DNA from: Zychaea mexicana
Lineage: Eukaryota > Mucoromycota > Mucoromycetes > Mucorales > Lichtheimiaceae
Length of the DNA stretch: 64,000 nucleotides
Direction of reading: 5' to 3'
Assembly: GCF_025766255.1 (NCBI RefSeq)
Contig: NW_026516667.1
Location: 620,001 to 684,000, forward strand
Shown here: piece by piece, positions 34,693 through 46,986 of the stretch
Layout: each line of letters begins with the position of its first letter
Position numbering within the stretch: position 1 is the stretch's first letter
Notes under the pieces: model-generated
Seen by the model: the letters and a program-made list of their open reading frames with translations, nothing else
What the model was told of the DNA's origin: nothing
Databases searched by the model: none
Made by a program: the position numbers and the translations under genes

Positions 34693-36369
34693 CTACTTGA
34701 CAATCTTTTTTAATCTTTCCAACAGCTCTTGGTTTGGCTCAAGCTTGCTTGGCTTTGCTGTATCCAAATGATAGCGCCGCCGAGCAAGTGCTGCTACAGT
34801 GTCAACGCCGTCATCATAAGCAGAGCTGGCGTCACCATGGCTTTGCATAGTTGTTTCCTTGTCAACTACGGTGGCTGTTGTCTTGTTGAGTTGCACGAAC
34901 GTTTCCAATGCCAAGTTGGTGTCACCCAAGTCGAGAAGCGCTGACACAAGGGTATACATGGTATCCGAGTTGGGCGTCACATTCAGTTCCAGCATAGACT
35001 TGTACAGCTTCTTGACCATATTCAACTTGGCTGCGCTTGATTCATCCAGAGTCGGTTCTTCGTCTTCTCCCCGATCCTTGTCAATAAACGAACGAAACAA
35101 TGCATTGTAGATGGCTGCTATTGGTTCCAGGCCATGCCGTACCATGTCGTTTAGTGCTTGAATAGCCGTGTCTGGGTCATCCTGGACCAGCATTGCCTCA
35201 ATATATATCCGGAAGCTATTGTTATCCGCAACAGGCGCCTCCTTTTCTCTTTCCTTCCCCTCCTCTTCTCGTTGCCGCTGTCCTGCTGCTGCTGCTGTCG
35301 CTGCGGAGTCACTACCGTTTTTGCGTTGCAATGACCGGTACATGTCCGCAAACATAGATTTGACATCCTCCATTCTGTCACTAGCTGCGTAGCCCGATAG
35401 CGCTGCGTTCCATATGACTGTGTTATTGGCAACGTATCCCATTGACTGTAGCTGCTGGAGCATCTGTGACATCCCATCGACATCCCGCATCCGGCCCATG
35501 CCTGCCAGCAGTGTTGCATAGGTGTAGGCGTCCGGTTGAATTTCATGTGCTATCATGTCGTGGTATAACCGTTGCGCCATACGTATGTCAGACACCTGCG
35601 ACGCAATATGAATAAGCGTATTGTAGGTTACAAGCGAAGGTTGAATTGTCGTATGCTGTTGCTGTTGCTGCATTTCATCGAAAAGCGCCAGCGCCTCTGT
35701 CAAGTGACGAAACTTCTTCACAGGAACAGTGCGGCCGCCGATCCAGTGCATCAATGCATCGTATTCGTTACATTTTAACTGCATGCCTCGTTCCTTCATA
35801 TCGTCGGTTAGAACTAGTAGCCGGTGCAAATTGCCCTGCGTAGCCCGAGATCGAATCGTGCTTAAAAACAGTTGTCGAAAATTGCGGCGCGACAGATGTT
35901 TGTGGTACTGGTGATGATAAAGATAGCTGTATTTCGGCCAGATGGATTCGATGTCCTGTGTAGCTAGGGAACGATAAAAATCCGATAGTGCTGAAGCCTT
36001 GTCTCGTTTGGACGTTGAAGGATTCTGTAACGATCGCACTTCATCGCTGCTTTTTAACTGTGTTAATTTTGAACGTTCAGCTCTAGTGAGGTGTTCTAGA
36101 AAAACGCTGCCCACGGATCGTTGGTGGTTTGTGTTGTAACGTCGTTGTTTTCCTCCTTCCCCTGTACTGTTGTTGCTGTTGCTGTTGTGGACTGACAATC
36201 CATCGTTTTCACAAGGCATGCCCGACGTGGAGGTGGCTGCTGCAGCCATGGTATATCGTCGATCTAGCGATCGAGGGTCGATGCGAGGTATCCGTAGCGA
36301 TGCTGTTTGATTGCATTGGCAAAAAAGGCTACTGCTCCTTAGTGGTGCGTTAATCCATAGCCTCCGCAT
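34693..36369 (-). CDS. Mitochondrial pentatricopeptide repeat (PPR) protein
   Basis: A single exon of 558 residues from ATG 36369. The N-terminus (MRRLWINAPLRSSSLFCQ) is basic and lacks acids, as in a mitochondrial presequence. PPR units are visible: VTYNTLIHIASQVSDIRMAQ with RLYHDMIAHEIQPDAYTY, then TLLAGMGRMRDVDGMSQMLQ, WNAALSGYAASDRMEDVKSM, and a later set around PIAAIYNALFRSFID and LNVTPNSDTMYTLVSALLD. A low-complexity insert rich in Glu/Arg separates the sets. PPR proteins bind organellar RNA in processing, stability or translation; the target cannot be read from sequence. It is divergent from the NRK1 gene, sharing an upstream region of about 265 nt. Confidence 0.88.
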   Translation of the reverse strand: MRRLWINAPLRSSSLFCQCNQTASLRIPRIDPRSLDRRYTMAAAATSTSGMPCENDGLSVHNSNSNNSTGEGGKQRRYNTNHQRSVGSVFLEHLTRAERSKLTQLKSSDEVRSLQNPSTSKRDKASALSDFYRSLATQDIESIWPKYSYLYHHQYHKHLSRRNFRQLFLSTIRSRATQGNLHRLLVLTDDMKERGMQLKCNEYDALMHWIGGRTVPVKKFRHLTEALALFDEMQQQQQHTTIQPSLVTYNTLIHIASQVSDIRMAQRLYHDMIAHEIQPDAYTYATLLAGMGRMRDVDGMSQMLQQLQSMGYVANNTVIWNAALSGYAASDRMEDVKSMFADMYRSLQRKNGSDSAATAAAAGQRQREEEGKEREKEAPVADNNSFRIYIEAMLVQDDPDTAIQALNDMVRHGLEPIAAIYNALFRSFIDKDRGEDEEPTLDESSAAKLNMVKKLYKSMLELNVTPNSDTMYTLVSALLDLGDTNLALETFVQLNKTTATVVDKETTMQSHGDASSAYDDGVDTVAALARRRYHLDTAKPSKLEPNQELLERLKKIVK

Positions 36370-36478
36370 GGCCGGTGTCGGTATTATTTTGTTTGTGCAA
36401 GAATAAAAGAAGTCCCTGCTTTTGGCACTATCAGCACCAATTTTGTTGCGGAGGTTATTTTCGGTCGCTACTCCACAT

Positions 36479-36600
36479 TTTTTTTGCAGCTTCAGTTTCA
36501 GTTGCAGCTTTTTTTGCAGCTTTTTTTTCAGTTGCAGCTTTTTTTTGCAGCTTCAGTTTCAGTTGCAGCTTTTTTTGCAGCTTTTTTTTCAGTTGCAGCT
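36479..36600. repeat. 61-bp tandem duplication of TTTTTTGCAGC/TTCAGTTGCAGC units
   Basis: Two near-identical copies with a 61-bp period, each built from shorter GCAGCTTCAGTTTCAGTTGCAGC and T-run modules. It lies between the divergent PPR and NRK1 genes. Confidence 0.85.
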
Positions 36601-36635
36601 TTTCCTCTGCGTAAACTGTCGAAAGTAGCGAAAGC

Positions 36636-37596
36636 ATGACGCGAGTGTGCTGCATTGGCATAAGGTGGACATTGATTAACTTGATTCAAACACGATCTTT
36701 TGCTAAATGCTGATATAGTGGTCCTTCTTGCTCTGGAAAAACCGTAGGTTGACTTGAACGACCTATAGGCAGTATCAGAGCGTTAAGTTCTCTTATATTC
36801 TACCTTTTATAGACAGTGACGAGGATTCTACGACGTTTAGTCAAACATTCTGTTGTAATCTATCAGGATGACTTTTTCAAGGTAATTTGGGAAGCGTTAT
36901 ATTGTTCGTAAAGATCTTTTTTTTTGACTCATCCAACGCTTTCTAGCCCGATAGCGAGATCCCCATCGATCCAGAAACAAAGCTCGACAACTGGGATTGT
37001 CCCGACGCTGTCGACTTCTGTCGGCTTGATGATACTGTTCAACACGTGCTAGAGCACAAACAGCTTCCAGAAAAATACAGATCGAACGAAGATAACAACA
37101 CGCATGATGGATCTGCGACTCTGTCCAAAGAAGCTCTAGAACGGCTGGAAGCTGCCATTGCAGCTATAAATCAAGACGATACATTATTCTTGATCGTGGA
37201 TGGATTTATGCTCTTTTGGGATGAAAGACTTTGTGCTCACTTGGATTGCAAAGTTTTCATTACCGCTTCTTATGACACATTGAAGCAGCGAAGAGAAAGC
37301 AGACAGGGCTATGTTACTACGGAAGGTAAAAGGGGGAAAAGCCGAGAAAAACGCAGGATCAAGTTGCTTATCAATGAACGATAATGCATGCAGGTTACTG
37401 GAAGGACCCTCCAGGATATTTTGACACGATTGTATGGCCACAATATATCAAATGGAACAAACATTTGTTTGTGGGAGAGGAGCATTCGGAAATCGAACAT
37501 AAAGCGGTTCAACACGTCCTTGTTTTGGATACGGATAAGCACTCAATCGAGGAAACGGCAAATGCAGTAGTTGAGAAGCTTGTAACTACATTTTGA
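36636..37596 (+). CDS. NRK1: Nicotinamide riboside kinase
   Basis: Five exons: 36636-36664, 36719-36743, 36813-36881, 36947-37325 and 37394-37596, all GT-AG and in phase, giving 234 residues, the usual size of Nrk1. The P-loop is assembled from the first three exons: MTRVCCIGI + SGPSCSGKT + TVTRILRR. VIYQDDFFKPDSEIPIDPET and NWDCPDAVDF are the substrate and Mg-binding region. DTLFLIVDGFMLFWDERL, SYDTLKQRRESRQGY, and DPPGYFDTIVWPQYIKWNKH complete the family pattern. The enzyme phosphorylates nicotinamide riboside (and nicotinic acid riboside) to the mononucleotide in NAD salvage, in the cytosol. The tiny first exons are unusual but every reading phase fits. Confidence 0.95.
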
Positions 37597-37738
37597 TTTT
37601 TCTCAATTTAATTTATACAAAATGATGTAATCCTATTATTATAAACACAGCAGTGACAAGGGCTAATGTATGGAAGATGCTTCGTTGCTAATTGTGTTTG
37701 CGTATGTGTGTGTGTAATAATAGGTATATGCATTGCAG

Positions 37739-38360
37739 TTAGTCGGGACCGATTCTGCTTCCTTGTGAATGTGTATTATCACTCTTTGATAATTCAATAG
37801 AGTTTCGAGATGGTGGCTCAACAACGATATCAAATTTTGTTTCTGGAGGCCCATCATGATAATCATTTTCGTTGGTATCTTGCTCTTGAAGGAGAGGTGT
37901 TTGGTCTGAGCTATTGCGCGATCCACTTTCTGCCATGACAATATTATCTGTCGCTGCTGGACGGTATCCACCACTTCGCCGTAATGACGATGACACATCT
38001 TGCTGAACCCGCTGTAGAATACCCGGGAGCGACTGGAACACATTTTTGGAAAACTGGGTTACCCTTGATACCCCAGCAATAAGATTTGCTTTCATGGTGC
38101 CTATAGACCTTTTTATCCAACTGAATGCGAACCCCCAGCATGGAATGACCAAGCAAAAACTAACAATAAGATATAAAACGCCACAGACGCCAATACCCAG
38201 GAACACTAGTTTCGATCACTTTTAAGTACACTTTTCTATCTACCAAGATGAAAGATAATTTAAAAATGCTTTGCTTTCTTTTTTTACCTAGCCATACCGT
38301 TCCAACAACAAAGTATATGGAGTATCCAACAATATTACCGAACGTCTCTTCAAACCCCAT
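37739..38360 (-). CDS. Small membrane protein of unknown function
   Basis: Two exons on minus, 38360-38288 and 38205-37739, joined in phase to 179 residues. The N-terminus MGFEETFGNIVGYSIYFVVG and VFLGIGVCGVLYLIVSF form at least two membrane segments, followed by a third short hydrophobic piece (PCWGFAFSWIKRS). The tail is hydrophilic and Ser-rich, with SSDQTPLLQEQD (a dileucine-like sorting signal) and PPETKFDIVVEPPS. I do not recognise the family. A role in an endomembrane is suggested only by topology and the LL motif. Confidence 0.65.
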
Positions 38361-41300
38361 GGTTACAATCCTGTGTGGGGAAAGAGAGTTGTATCGTTGA
38401 GGAAAAAAGAATGAAGTAAAGGAAGTTACTGCTGAGCCAACAAACAACATCCAAATAAGCAAAATATATACCATTTAACCTGTCATGTGATGGAGTAAAT
38501 GCTCTGTTGTGGCAGTGACCTTTGAAAAATCCCTTCTCTGAAAAACTGAAAATGTGGTACAAAAATTTACTGCGCCTGTATCAATAAAATATGCAGTTCA
38601 TAATAGCATTGAAGAAAGACGGGTTAGCATATTACTACGTAACAATGTATTCTTGCATCTCTATTACAGTGAGCTGAGAAAAACGTAAAAAAAACTTGAA
38701 TTGATACGTGCGCACATGAAAGCTTTCGTGAATATTAATTTGCTGCATCGAAACGGATCAACTGACTATTGCTATTTTTGTAATGTTATACCGCACCTTT
38801 GGGATAGCTGACTGAATGAGAAATCGTTAAAAAGCACTTCCCTAACCCCTTGTCAAGTCTTTTTTATAATTCGCAGGAAGAAACTCGTGAGGATGCTATA
38901 GTACCAAAAAGTCGACAAAAGCAATTACAGTGTTGCTGTCATGTTTTGGGTCCCCTACACCCCAGTGCTTGAGCCAGTAATTGGCGATCTAACTGCTAGT
39001 GCACTCTCATGGAGGTATTTAAGGGACAGACGACATTACGACTATATGTGCATTTAGCTCTTTTCGTGCTGCAACTCTAAAGCGATAGTTGCCCTTTTTC
39101 TTGGGAATTTGATTCTAGGGCTTTTTTCCAGGACCCTTATTAGCTCATAAATTTCAGTGAACCTAGGCAATAACATGATACTGATAAAGTGGGGCAGGAT
39201 GCTCGACATCTTTCATTAGAGCTCTTATTGCTTAAAGCGCAACTCTGAGACGTACGGTTCTACGCAGTTGTTGATCGTTGTTGTCTTTGTTTGGTGCGTG
39301 TGTATTTCCGTACTTATTCGGCTGTACCTGTTTTTGTGAACTTTACAGATACCTTAATGGCGAAAATGTTGTCTAAAAGATGTATAAGACAACTTTATAA
39401 ATATAATATTAGCTGCTTTGGCTTTTGATAAATCTACTATACATTTAAAACGCTGATCGTGGTTTTGTTTCCAGACATCGCTGTATTCGTCTCAAATTCG
39501 CTCTCTGTAGGGTATGCAAGAGTTTACGTGCTGCTCATATTAGAGCACTCGGAGCTACAGAGGCTATCGTTCTGCTATAGACGCTGTCAACGTCGGGTGT
39601 ATATTTACATATATCTTGCAAAGTCACAGCTTAAGACGAGGAAAGATCAAATAAGCAGATAAGTTGACACTAGTTCATGTCGACCAGTCTCGGTAATGTT
39701 ACGCATCTAGCCAACCGAGACAATAACCAAAGGAACCTCCCAATCAAACTTCAATAATATCAAATATGTAAGAGGCTACACCGTCTAATGTGACAAGGTA
39801 TCATGCTCGTTACTGTTAATGATGTTGGTAAATACAATTAATAGTAGAGATAATAGCTCCTCAGCTTAGATTATGGCTAATGCTCCGTGACAAATCCCAG
39901 CCATAAAGTTGGAACTGTCTAGCGGTTCAAGTACGCCTGATTGTTTCATCGGCTACCAGTCTTTTCATGGTTACTAGCTCAATGTCAATAAAACTGGAAG
40001 TCGCAAGCTACTCTATTATGAATTTGTTACAAAGCCTTGGTTTAGGCAGCCAAGAAGGATTCTCTGTAAGTTGGAGCTTATCCTCTCTCCTCGACATACT
40101 ACCATCACACTAAGTCATAGTATCAAAATACAGCGGCATGACGGTCTATAAGATAATGACACTTTAATTATATATTTTGGCAACAGAAAACATATTCGAA
40201 GAGGCATTTTATGAACTATGTATCAAAAATCAGGCAGGTAATAATTGTGATTAGAAAAGCTGTGATCTCGCAGGAAGAGCACGAACTTGCCAATGATGCG
40301 GCCTATACCTATTGATGAGAAGTTCTATATTATGATTTTTCGGTAGATGACAACATATGTAGTCAATGCTATCCAGCTAGCACTTCTATGTTTGGTTTTC
40401 CATGCCCAAAGTTTTCTTATCAACCATTGGTACTTTATTGTTGAGTCTTAATATCCAAGACATGAAACAAAATATGATTTTTGCATGAGAGTATATGTGA
40501 TTGTGCGTGGATTGGAAAATGAAGAGATAAAAATTACAAGTTTTGGAGTGTACACAAGAATAAATGACGATAAAGAAAAGGGTGTGCGAAATAAGGAGAA
40601 TGAGAGGGCAAGGAAAGGCCAGCATACAGGAAAAGAAAAAAATAGTACACATCAGTTAGTAGGCTAATAGACAATGTATACCGGTGGACAGTGTGAAAGA
40701 GACTCAAGATATAACTCACCAAGGATTGAGTAATGGAACAAAGGATGACCAGACGACGGGCAGCATACATGATGATCCATTTCTACGGATGGGTGGGAAC
40801 GCGTACCTTTTATATAAGATTCGTTGTGAAGAAATGGAACAATCGATTAGATTCTTGGCAATTGCGTGATTTGTCTGTTGTCCAATAGCCAAACGAGCAC
40901 ATAGGCGATGAGGTCAACATTAAGAAAGAGCACAATGCATGTTTCAGTCAACAGTGCAGCAGAAAAACGATCGTTTTTCATTGACCATTATATATTATTA
41001 GCTATAGTGTCGTCGTTTATTATTCAAGAATGGTATCAATATTGGCATCATTCTATAGCCACGGCTCTGCTCTACATAAATCTTTCTTTGCTGAATGACG
41101 AACATAGTCAGTTTATTTGAAAAGGAAGGAAGAAGAGGGCACTGTCGCAACTGACACGAACCAACTGCATGCTTCAGATTCGATTGTTCGAGAAACAAGT
41201 TCTAGACACGGTGAAGGGGAACCTGGCATCGTTTCTAAGACTAGGCAATTTCCAAAGCAATATTCCGCCACAATGTATCGTCGTAACTGTACTTGATATT

Positions 41301-44300
41301 AGTATCATGTTAAAGCTAAAGACCTGCCCTTTCTTTTGATAACCTATTGCTAATGTGTCATGAATGGATAAAGAATGAAGGGGAAGGAGTAAAGAGTTTG
41401 ACAGGACTCGTGGGAAGGCAAGTTCCCGATGCATGAATTTTCTGCAATTGGCTTCCGCTGCACACAAGTACGGGAAAACATTGACGCGTTTGTTGTAGGA
41501 AAAATGATCGTGCTATTTTGTGCGCTGTAGCATGCAAGCCAAAATTACTGAGAGTGTTATCCTCCCAGTAAGGAGCATAAAGGTACCCGACGAAGGGTTA
41601 TCGTGTCGCATCAAAAGTTGAGAGGCTAAATCAATATGAAGTCACTGCGCTCAATTTAATAGTAACACTGCTCGAAAGAAAGAGTATGTAGCAATTTGAG
41701 GTATACTACGCTAATATTTCCCTGGGACAAAAAGACTTTATATAAGCTTAGTTGTATGTCATGGTTGTTGATGGACCAACCTAAGCTCCTGCCTCTCAAT
41801 GTGACACTTGATTATATAGACGTGGAATATCATGCGTAAAAAAGGTACATCTCGGATTTTGCGTATGACTATTGCAACTGCGTTACCGTCGACAGTGACG
41901 ATAATGAAGTCCACCAAGTCATCGCTGAAAGATCAATTCTCTGACACGTCCGTTCTGTATGATTAGTTTTAAAGTTATAAAAACCAGTTGATGTGGTCGT
42001 ATTTCCTAAGTACAGCAAGTTGGAATTTTTAATTTTTCTCCATGTGGGTCTTAAGCTCAACCACATTGGTATTTCGCGCGAGCACTGCGACTGGCGGAAA
42101 AATTTGTACTTTTTCAACAGTTGCATCGGATGTTGGTCCGTTTATGTCTCGATCTTTTTCCTCGATGTCCAGCAAAACATGCTTTTATTGATCCAGTTTG
42201 AGACGGGGCTACATTATGCGACAGCGTAATATGAACTGTTATAGAGAAGCACCCGGTGTGCAAGGGGCTGAGAGAGGGCATCAAAGAAAATTGGCTGTTT
42301 CATGTGATGAATGGGATCGTCAATCTAATTAATTGTCAGAACCCTCACTCACCGCACATATGGTCTATTCAAGAAGCATGGAATATATGCATTTTTTTTC
42401 GAGATAGTTGGGGAGTATACTAAACAAGCATGCGTGTATATAGCTACAGCTTATAGTAACAGCAGCTGTCATACCCATTATGCATGCATTGCGGCTTTTT
42501 ATTGTGCTTTGCCAATAGATAATCAAACCTGAGACATAAGCTCACAGTTATCTAAACCGCTAAAGTAATATGCCTTTACAGATAATGGAGATTTACCGAT
42601 AAGGAGACGCGTGAACTGATCAGTTCTTTTTCATAAGGTGTAAGACAAAAAGAGTGTTTACCTCTTTCTAAGGTATCAGACTATACTTCTATATTAGTAC
42701 AACAAGGATCCGCTGAATTTTTATATGTACATTTTATAATAGTTGTCGATCGAGCTTTGTGCAAAATAAGATAGATGCTAAATTACAATAAGTTTATATT
42801 CCAACTATCAATCTTCTTTGTATAGCACACGAGAGGTGATTATATGCTGCTGCAGAACGTATCTACCGGAAGACATATGCCCCGGTCGCTGATCAATTAA
42901 ACTGGTTATTCATCAACATCAGCAGCAGCGAACTCTAATGCATCGGATGATTAGCTCATCTTACCGTTTGTGCTCAAGCTTTATTGGACAAAGTATGATA
43001 CCGGGAGAGGTGGGGAGGAGTAAGAACCATGTATGGTGAGTCATTATCGGTTACTGATTATGCTTTTGTCCCGCCGTCGGCTCTCCGTCATCACTGAATA
43101 TCGCTTGTTGCTATCCTTATGTGTATGCTGCGCCGTGGAAGAGCAGTAATGATACATCTGCATAGATCATGCTACTTGTGGCGTTGACGCCGTAATATGT
43201 ATGATATAATACGGTTTTCGCTCGACTTGGCAAATGTACACGCTTCGGCGGCGTTGGTGCAGCATCTGTAGAATTTTTAATATGTATAGTGCTGGTAACA
43301 ATAATGCCGATTTTATGCCGAGAAGGGGAAGTGTGCTACTCTTTTACTATATTACGTGTCGCTTCTCTTTCTTCTTCTTCCACCCCTGCAGCATGTAAAC
43401 GAGAATAGGCATAAAAATATCATGAGATTATGTGTATGTGCAGATCTTAAAAGTAGTCTGTTATTATATGTGCTCGTGAAAAAAGGTAGCGGCAAATCAA
43501 GGGAAGAAGATAAAACCTGCTTCTGTACATGGACGCGCAGCATGAAGCAGCAAGCAGGTCAAAGTAGGTTGGCAGCAGCGAATGTATTTGAAAACGGCCA
43601 AAACCTCATCAATAACCTTACAAGGGAAGCCGAACAATTTGATCGGCTCCGGCAACTTTTCCTTCTTCTACACCCACCACGAACACACCCCCAACCCCAC
43701 CCAAAATCAGACAAAGTTCTAATTTTCAAAAGAAAGAGCAAGATCCGACGTAAACGATATTATGCCAAATACTCGTGTCATTGATGGTGGTACACGAACG
43801 TCTGTGGGAGCAGAGGGATGTGGCACCATCTTACAAACTTTGATGGGATTAAATAAGCGGATGATGGGGAAAGCGAACTATTTTCACAGATGGAAACTAA
43901 ATGTCTGTGCCCAGTCTCAAATGAAGGAGTCCCCGATCCGTTTGTCATAGGGTCGCGGATATATTACATTGTACCAGTAGCGAGCGTGTGGAAAAAGTAT
44001 GTTTGTGCACACCAATAGAAAAGAAAAGAGCTGCGGGCTGATCCTTCTGTTGTTGTACGTAAAAAATTGATTACTAGCGCCACCTAAATACTGCTTAGCT
44101 CCTAACTTTTTTTTACTGCTCTGTGGATTAGCTATATGTAAGTATGCGTCTCCTGTTGCTGGTGTTTATAGGCTTATGCATGAGCGATATAAACAAAACG
44201 GCGCTCATTCAATTCAACAATCAAGGAGTGAATTGTATATTTCTATTCAGATGGCCGGTTATCTTATGTACTGTCACGCCATCTGTATCTAATAGTGAGT

Positions 44301-46847
44301 AGTAGTAGTACTAGCTAATGTGAGACCGGTGAAAGCGTTGCTGAGTCTGTGGGAGACTTTTCGAAGTATAGTATATATGTTTTATTTCTATTATTATCGA
44401 TATCATGGCTTAGCAATCGTCTTTTTTCTCATGGGATTGCATTTTGTGGCTGCAAATTGAACCCGGTATTGATAATCATACACGCAGATGCCACATGTAA
44501 AACGAAGGATCGCTGCAACGTAGTTTACACATTGAAGCACATTATATATATTACCTGCTGCTAGACTACGGATAACTACTCTACTACGTACACAGGAAAG
44601 AGATGAAGTCTGTCAGCCGAGACTTGTCCAGGTGAAGAAAGATGGTAGTATATTCTGATGCTTACCCGAAGAGCCGGAAGCCTGTAAAAGATTTACCTGT
44701 TTCTGCTAACCTACCCATTCAGCACAGCCTCATAAACACAGTTGTCGTTCGTTTATGAGGATTGAATTAGTACGACTTGCTGTCCAGCATACACTTTTTC
44801 TACCCACAGGCGATATTCTTTTAAAGACTAAGAGAACGTGGTATTGAGCATCATAATTCACCTACTTGGATTGTTATCAAAACGGACACCACATATTGCC
44901 GTCATAGACACAGCAACGGTCGCACGAGACATAAGCATCTACACTGGAGCATACAAAAAAAAGCATTATTGAGTAGTCATGAAGCACGCGCATTGGTTAG
45001 CTCTTCTATGTGCATCCTCTATAATAGAACCCTGGGAGACGTAATGTGCATTTGCGGCAAGGGGTGATGAAGGCGCTGTTGCTACTTTATTTATTTATTC
45101 GGAAAAGTAACGGAAGTCTAACCGACGGACACAGACATGATCATTAACAAGCAGAAGGCTCGTGCACCCCCCAAAGTGAACAAGATCATGGTTGTCAAAT
45201 GGTGTCACCAGAGGCTGCTTTTTTGTACAACCCACATCTTTATTATCGCAACGAGAATAGACATGAGATTCTGTTGCACTCAGGTACGAGAAACCTACTA
45301 ATCTCGGTCCGAAAAAAAAAAGAGAGCTCACAGACAGTGGTGGCTCGAAACTTTACTGTTCTTGTTAAAATAGCGACCGGGATCCCCAAAACCGCTGTGC
45401 GTCATTTTCCCGATTTGCTCGACGATTCCACGTTTTTCTTTTATATATGCTGTCGGCTTGCTCTCTCTCTCTCTCATGTCATTGAGTAATAAAAAGGTAT
45501 CTGAAAGGTACACGTTTATCTTGTACTCTCGTCTGACTCGGGTGTTGCTTACACGAGATGGACGTGCATTCACGGTAACTAACAACTTTTTGTTGCTTAC
45601 TAGTACTGTACGTCCATCATCCTGGCATTTTTGTAACCTGCAAATAAAGCCCGTAAAAATGAAGAAATTTCAGCAGTAGTATCTGCCCTTATACCTCACT
45701 TTGTTTGTCTTGATCACCAAACGCATCGGAAATTGACATTTCTTTAAAGATGTGCGTGAAGCTGCAGCAAGACCCAAAAAAAAGTGTTAAAAACAGGTTT
45801 CTGAGCGTAGACAACGATTTATTTTTAAGATTGTTTGAATCCTCTCTTTCATGGTGCTATGTTGATGTTTACAGCACACACAAACATTTGCTGTGATTTA
45901 CCGATGATGGAAAATCAATGCACACCATTACATCCGTACACCCGTACACAAAGAATGTTACGATGTACGGGCGAGTCGGAACAACGAACCGTAGCATCCG
46001 CTTGTATCTGTCAAGTCGCTGTCGTTAACGACGGTGGGCTGGGAAGGGGTGAACGAAACACAAATTAGTGTTCGGAAGGTCGGGATAGAAAACTTTAATC
46101 ATAATACCTAACAAACGCAACTTTGTTTTCGGCAGGGGCCGGAAGAGAAGATGAGAGGCGACAAAGAAAGCGACAAGGGAGGAAGAGGAGGATCGAGATA
46201 TACATCTTGTGAATGATGCCGGGATCCAGAAGCAAGATCTCTCTTTGCTTACCCAGTAGCCCTCTTTTGGGAGCAGAGGTTTGATCTGGAAACTTGGTCA
46301 GTTTTGGGTTGCCGGCTTACCTAATAAGGCCATCCCCATGGCAACAGTTGCTACAAGAAAATCTTCACGTTTTTATGGACACAGACGTTGGTGAATCAAT
46401 AGATTGCTACGCGGACATATAAAACACACACACACGCACAGTTCTTTGTTGCCGTGCATATTTTATTATGGCACTAGTGACCTCATTGTCGCGTCTTAGG
46501 ACAACATATGCCAAGGTGCTCTAAGCTCTCGTCGTAAACGAGACACAACATAGAAGGGGGGAGAAGGGGGTCCAGACCAGTGGAAGCCAGTTACAATTGC
46601 AGTCAAGTAAAAAAGCTATCTGAGAGACGTTTGGTTTACAGCAGGTTGGTTAGTAAAATTGTTGGTATGGGGGGAGAAGTAACATAAGTATTATTTGCAC
46701 GGGAATTCATCTGAAAAGGTTTGCTACTACGTACTCCCAGAATAGTAAAAAGGAAATCGGTGGCAGGAAATACAAAGAGATAGATAGCCCCGTGACCAGC
46801 CGCTGTCTTGATCTTCTCTGTCTGTCTCTCTCACCCGGAACTGAAAT
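38361..46847. other. 8.5-kb AT-rich gene-poor region
   Basis: No gene I can support with confidence. Scattered frames start on non-ATG codons or change frame often. Two spots have weak coding character. At 41870-42200 the minus strand reads KDRDINGPTSDATVEKVQIF and DDLVDFIIVTVDGNAVAIVI in pieces broken by stops. At 43542-43784 the plus strand reads MKQQAGQSRLAAANVFENGQ and NLTREAEQFDRLRQL, an amphipathic stretch. Composition resembles the second gene-poor block at 48.5-59.8 kb, which holds transposon and gene remnants, so this is probably decayed insertion DNA. Confidence 0.5.
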
Positions 46848-46855
46848 TATAAAAG
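46848..46855 (+). promoter_or_regulatory. TATA box of the bHLH gene
   Basis: TATAAAAG lies 139 nt before ATG 46987, with a (CT)n-rich leader between, matching the arrangement at the wall-protein gene. Confidence 0.6.
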
Positions 46856-46986
46856 CGGACAGTTTGGAGACAACCCCCTTCTTTTCCGCACATTATTTTT
46901 TCCCTCTATCTTATTGTCTCTCTCTCTCTCTCTCGTTTTTCACTATCTTGTCTTTTTTTTTTTAGCTTTGACTCTTTTGCACGCCC

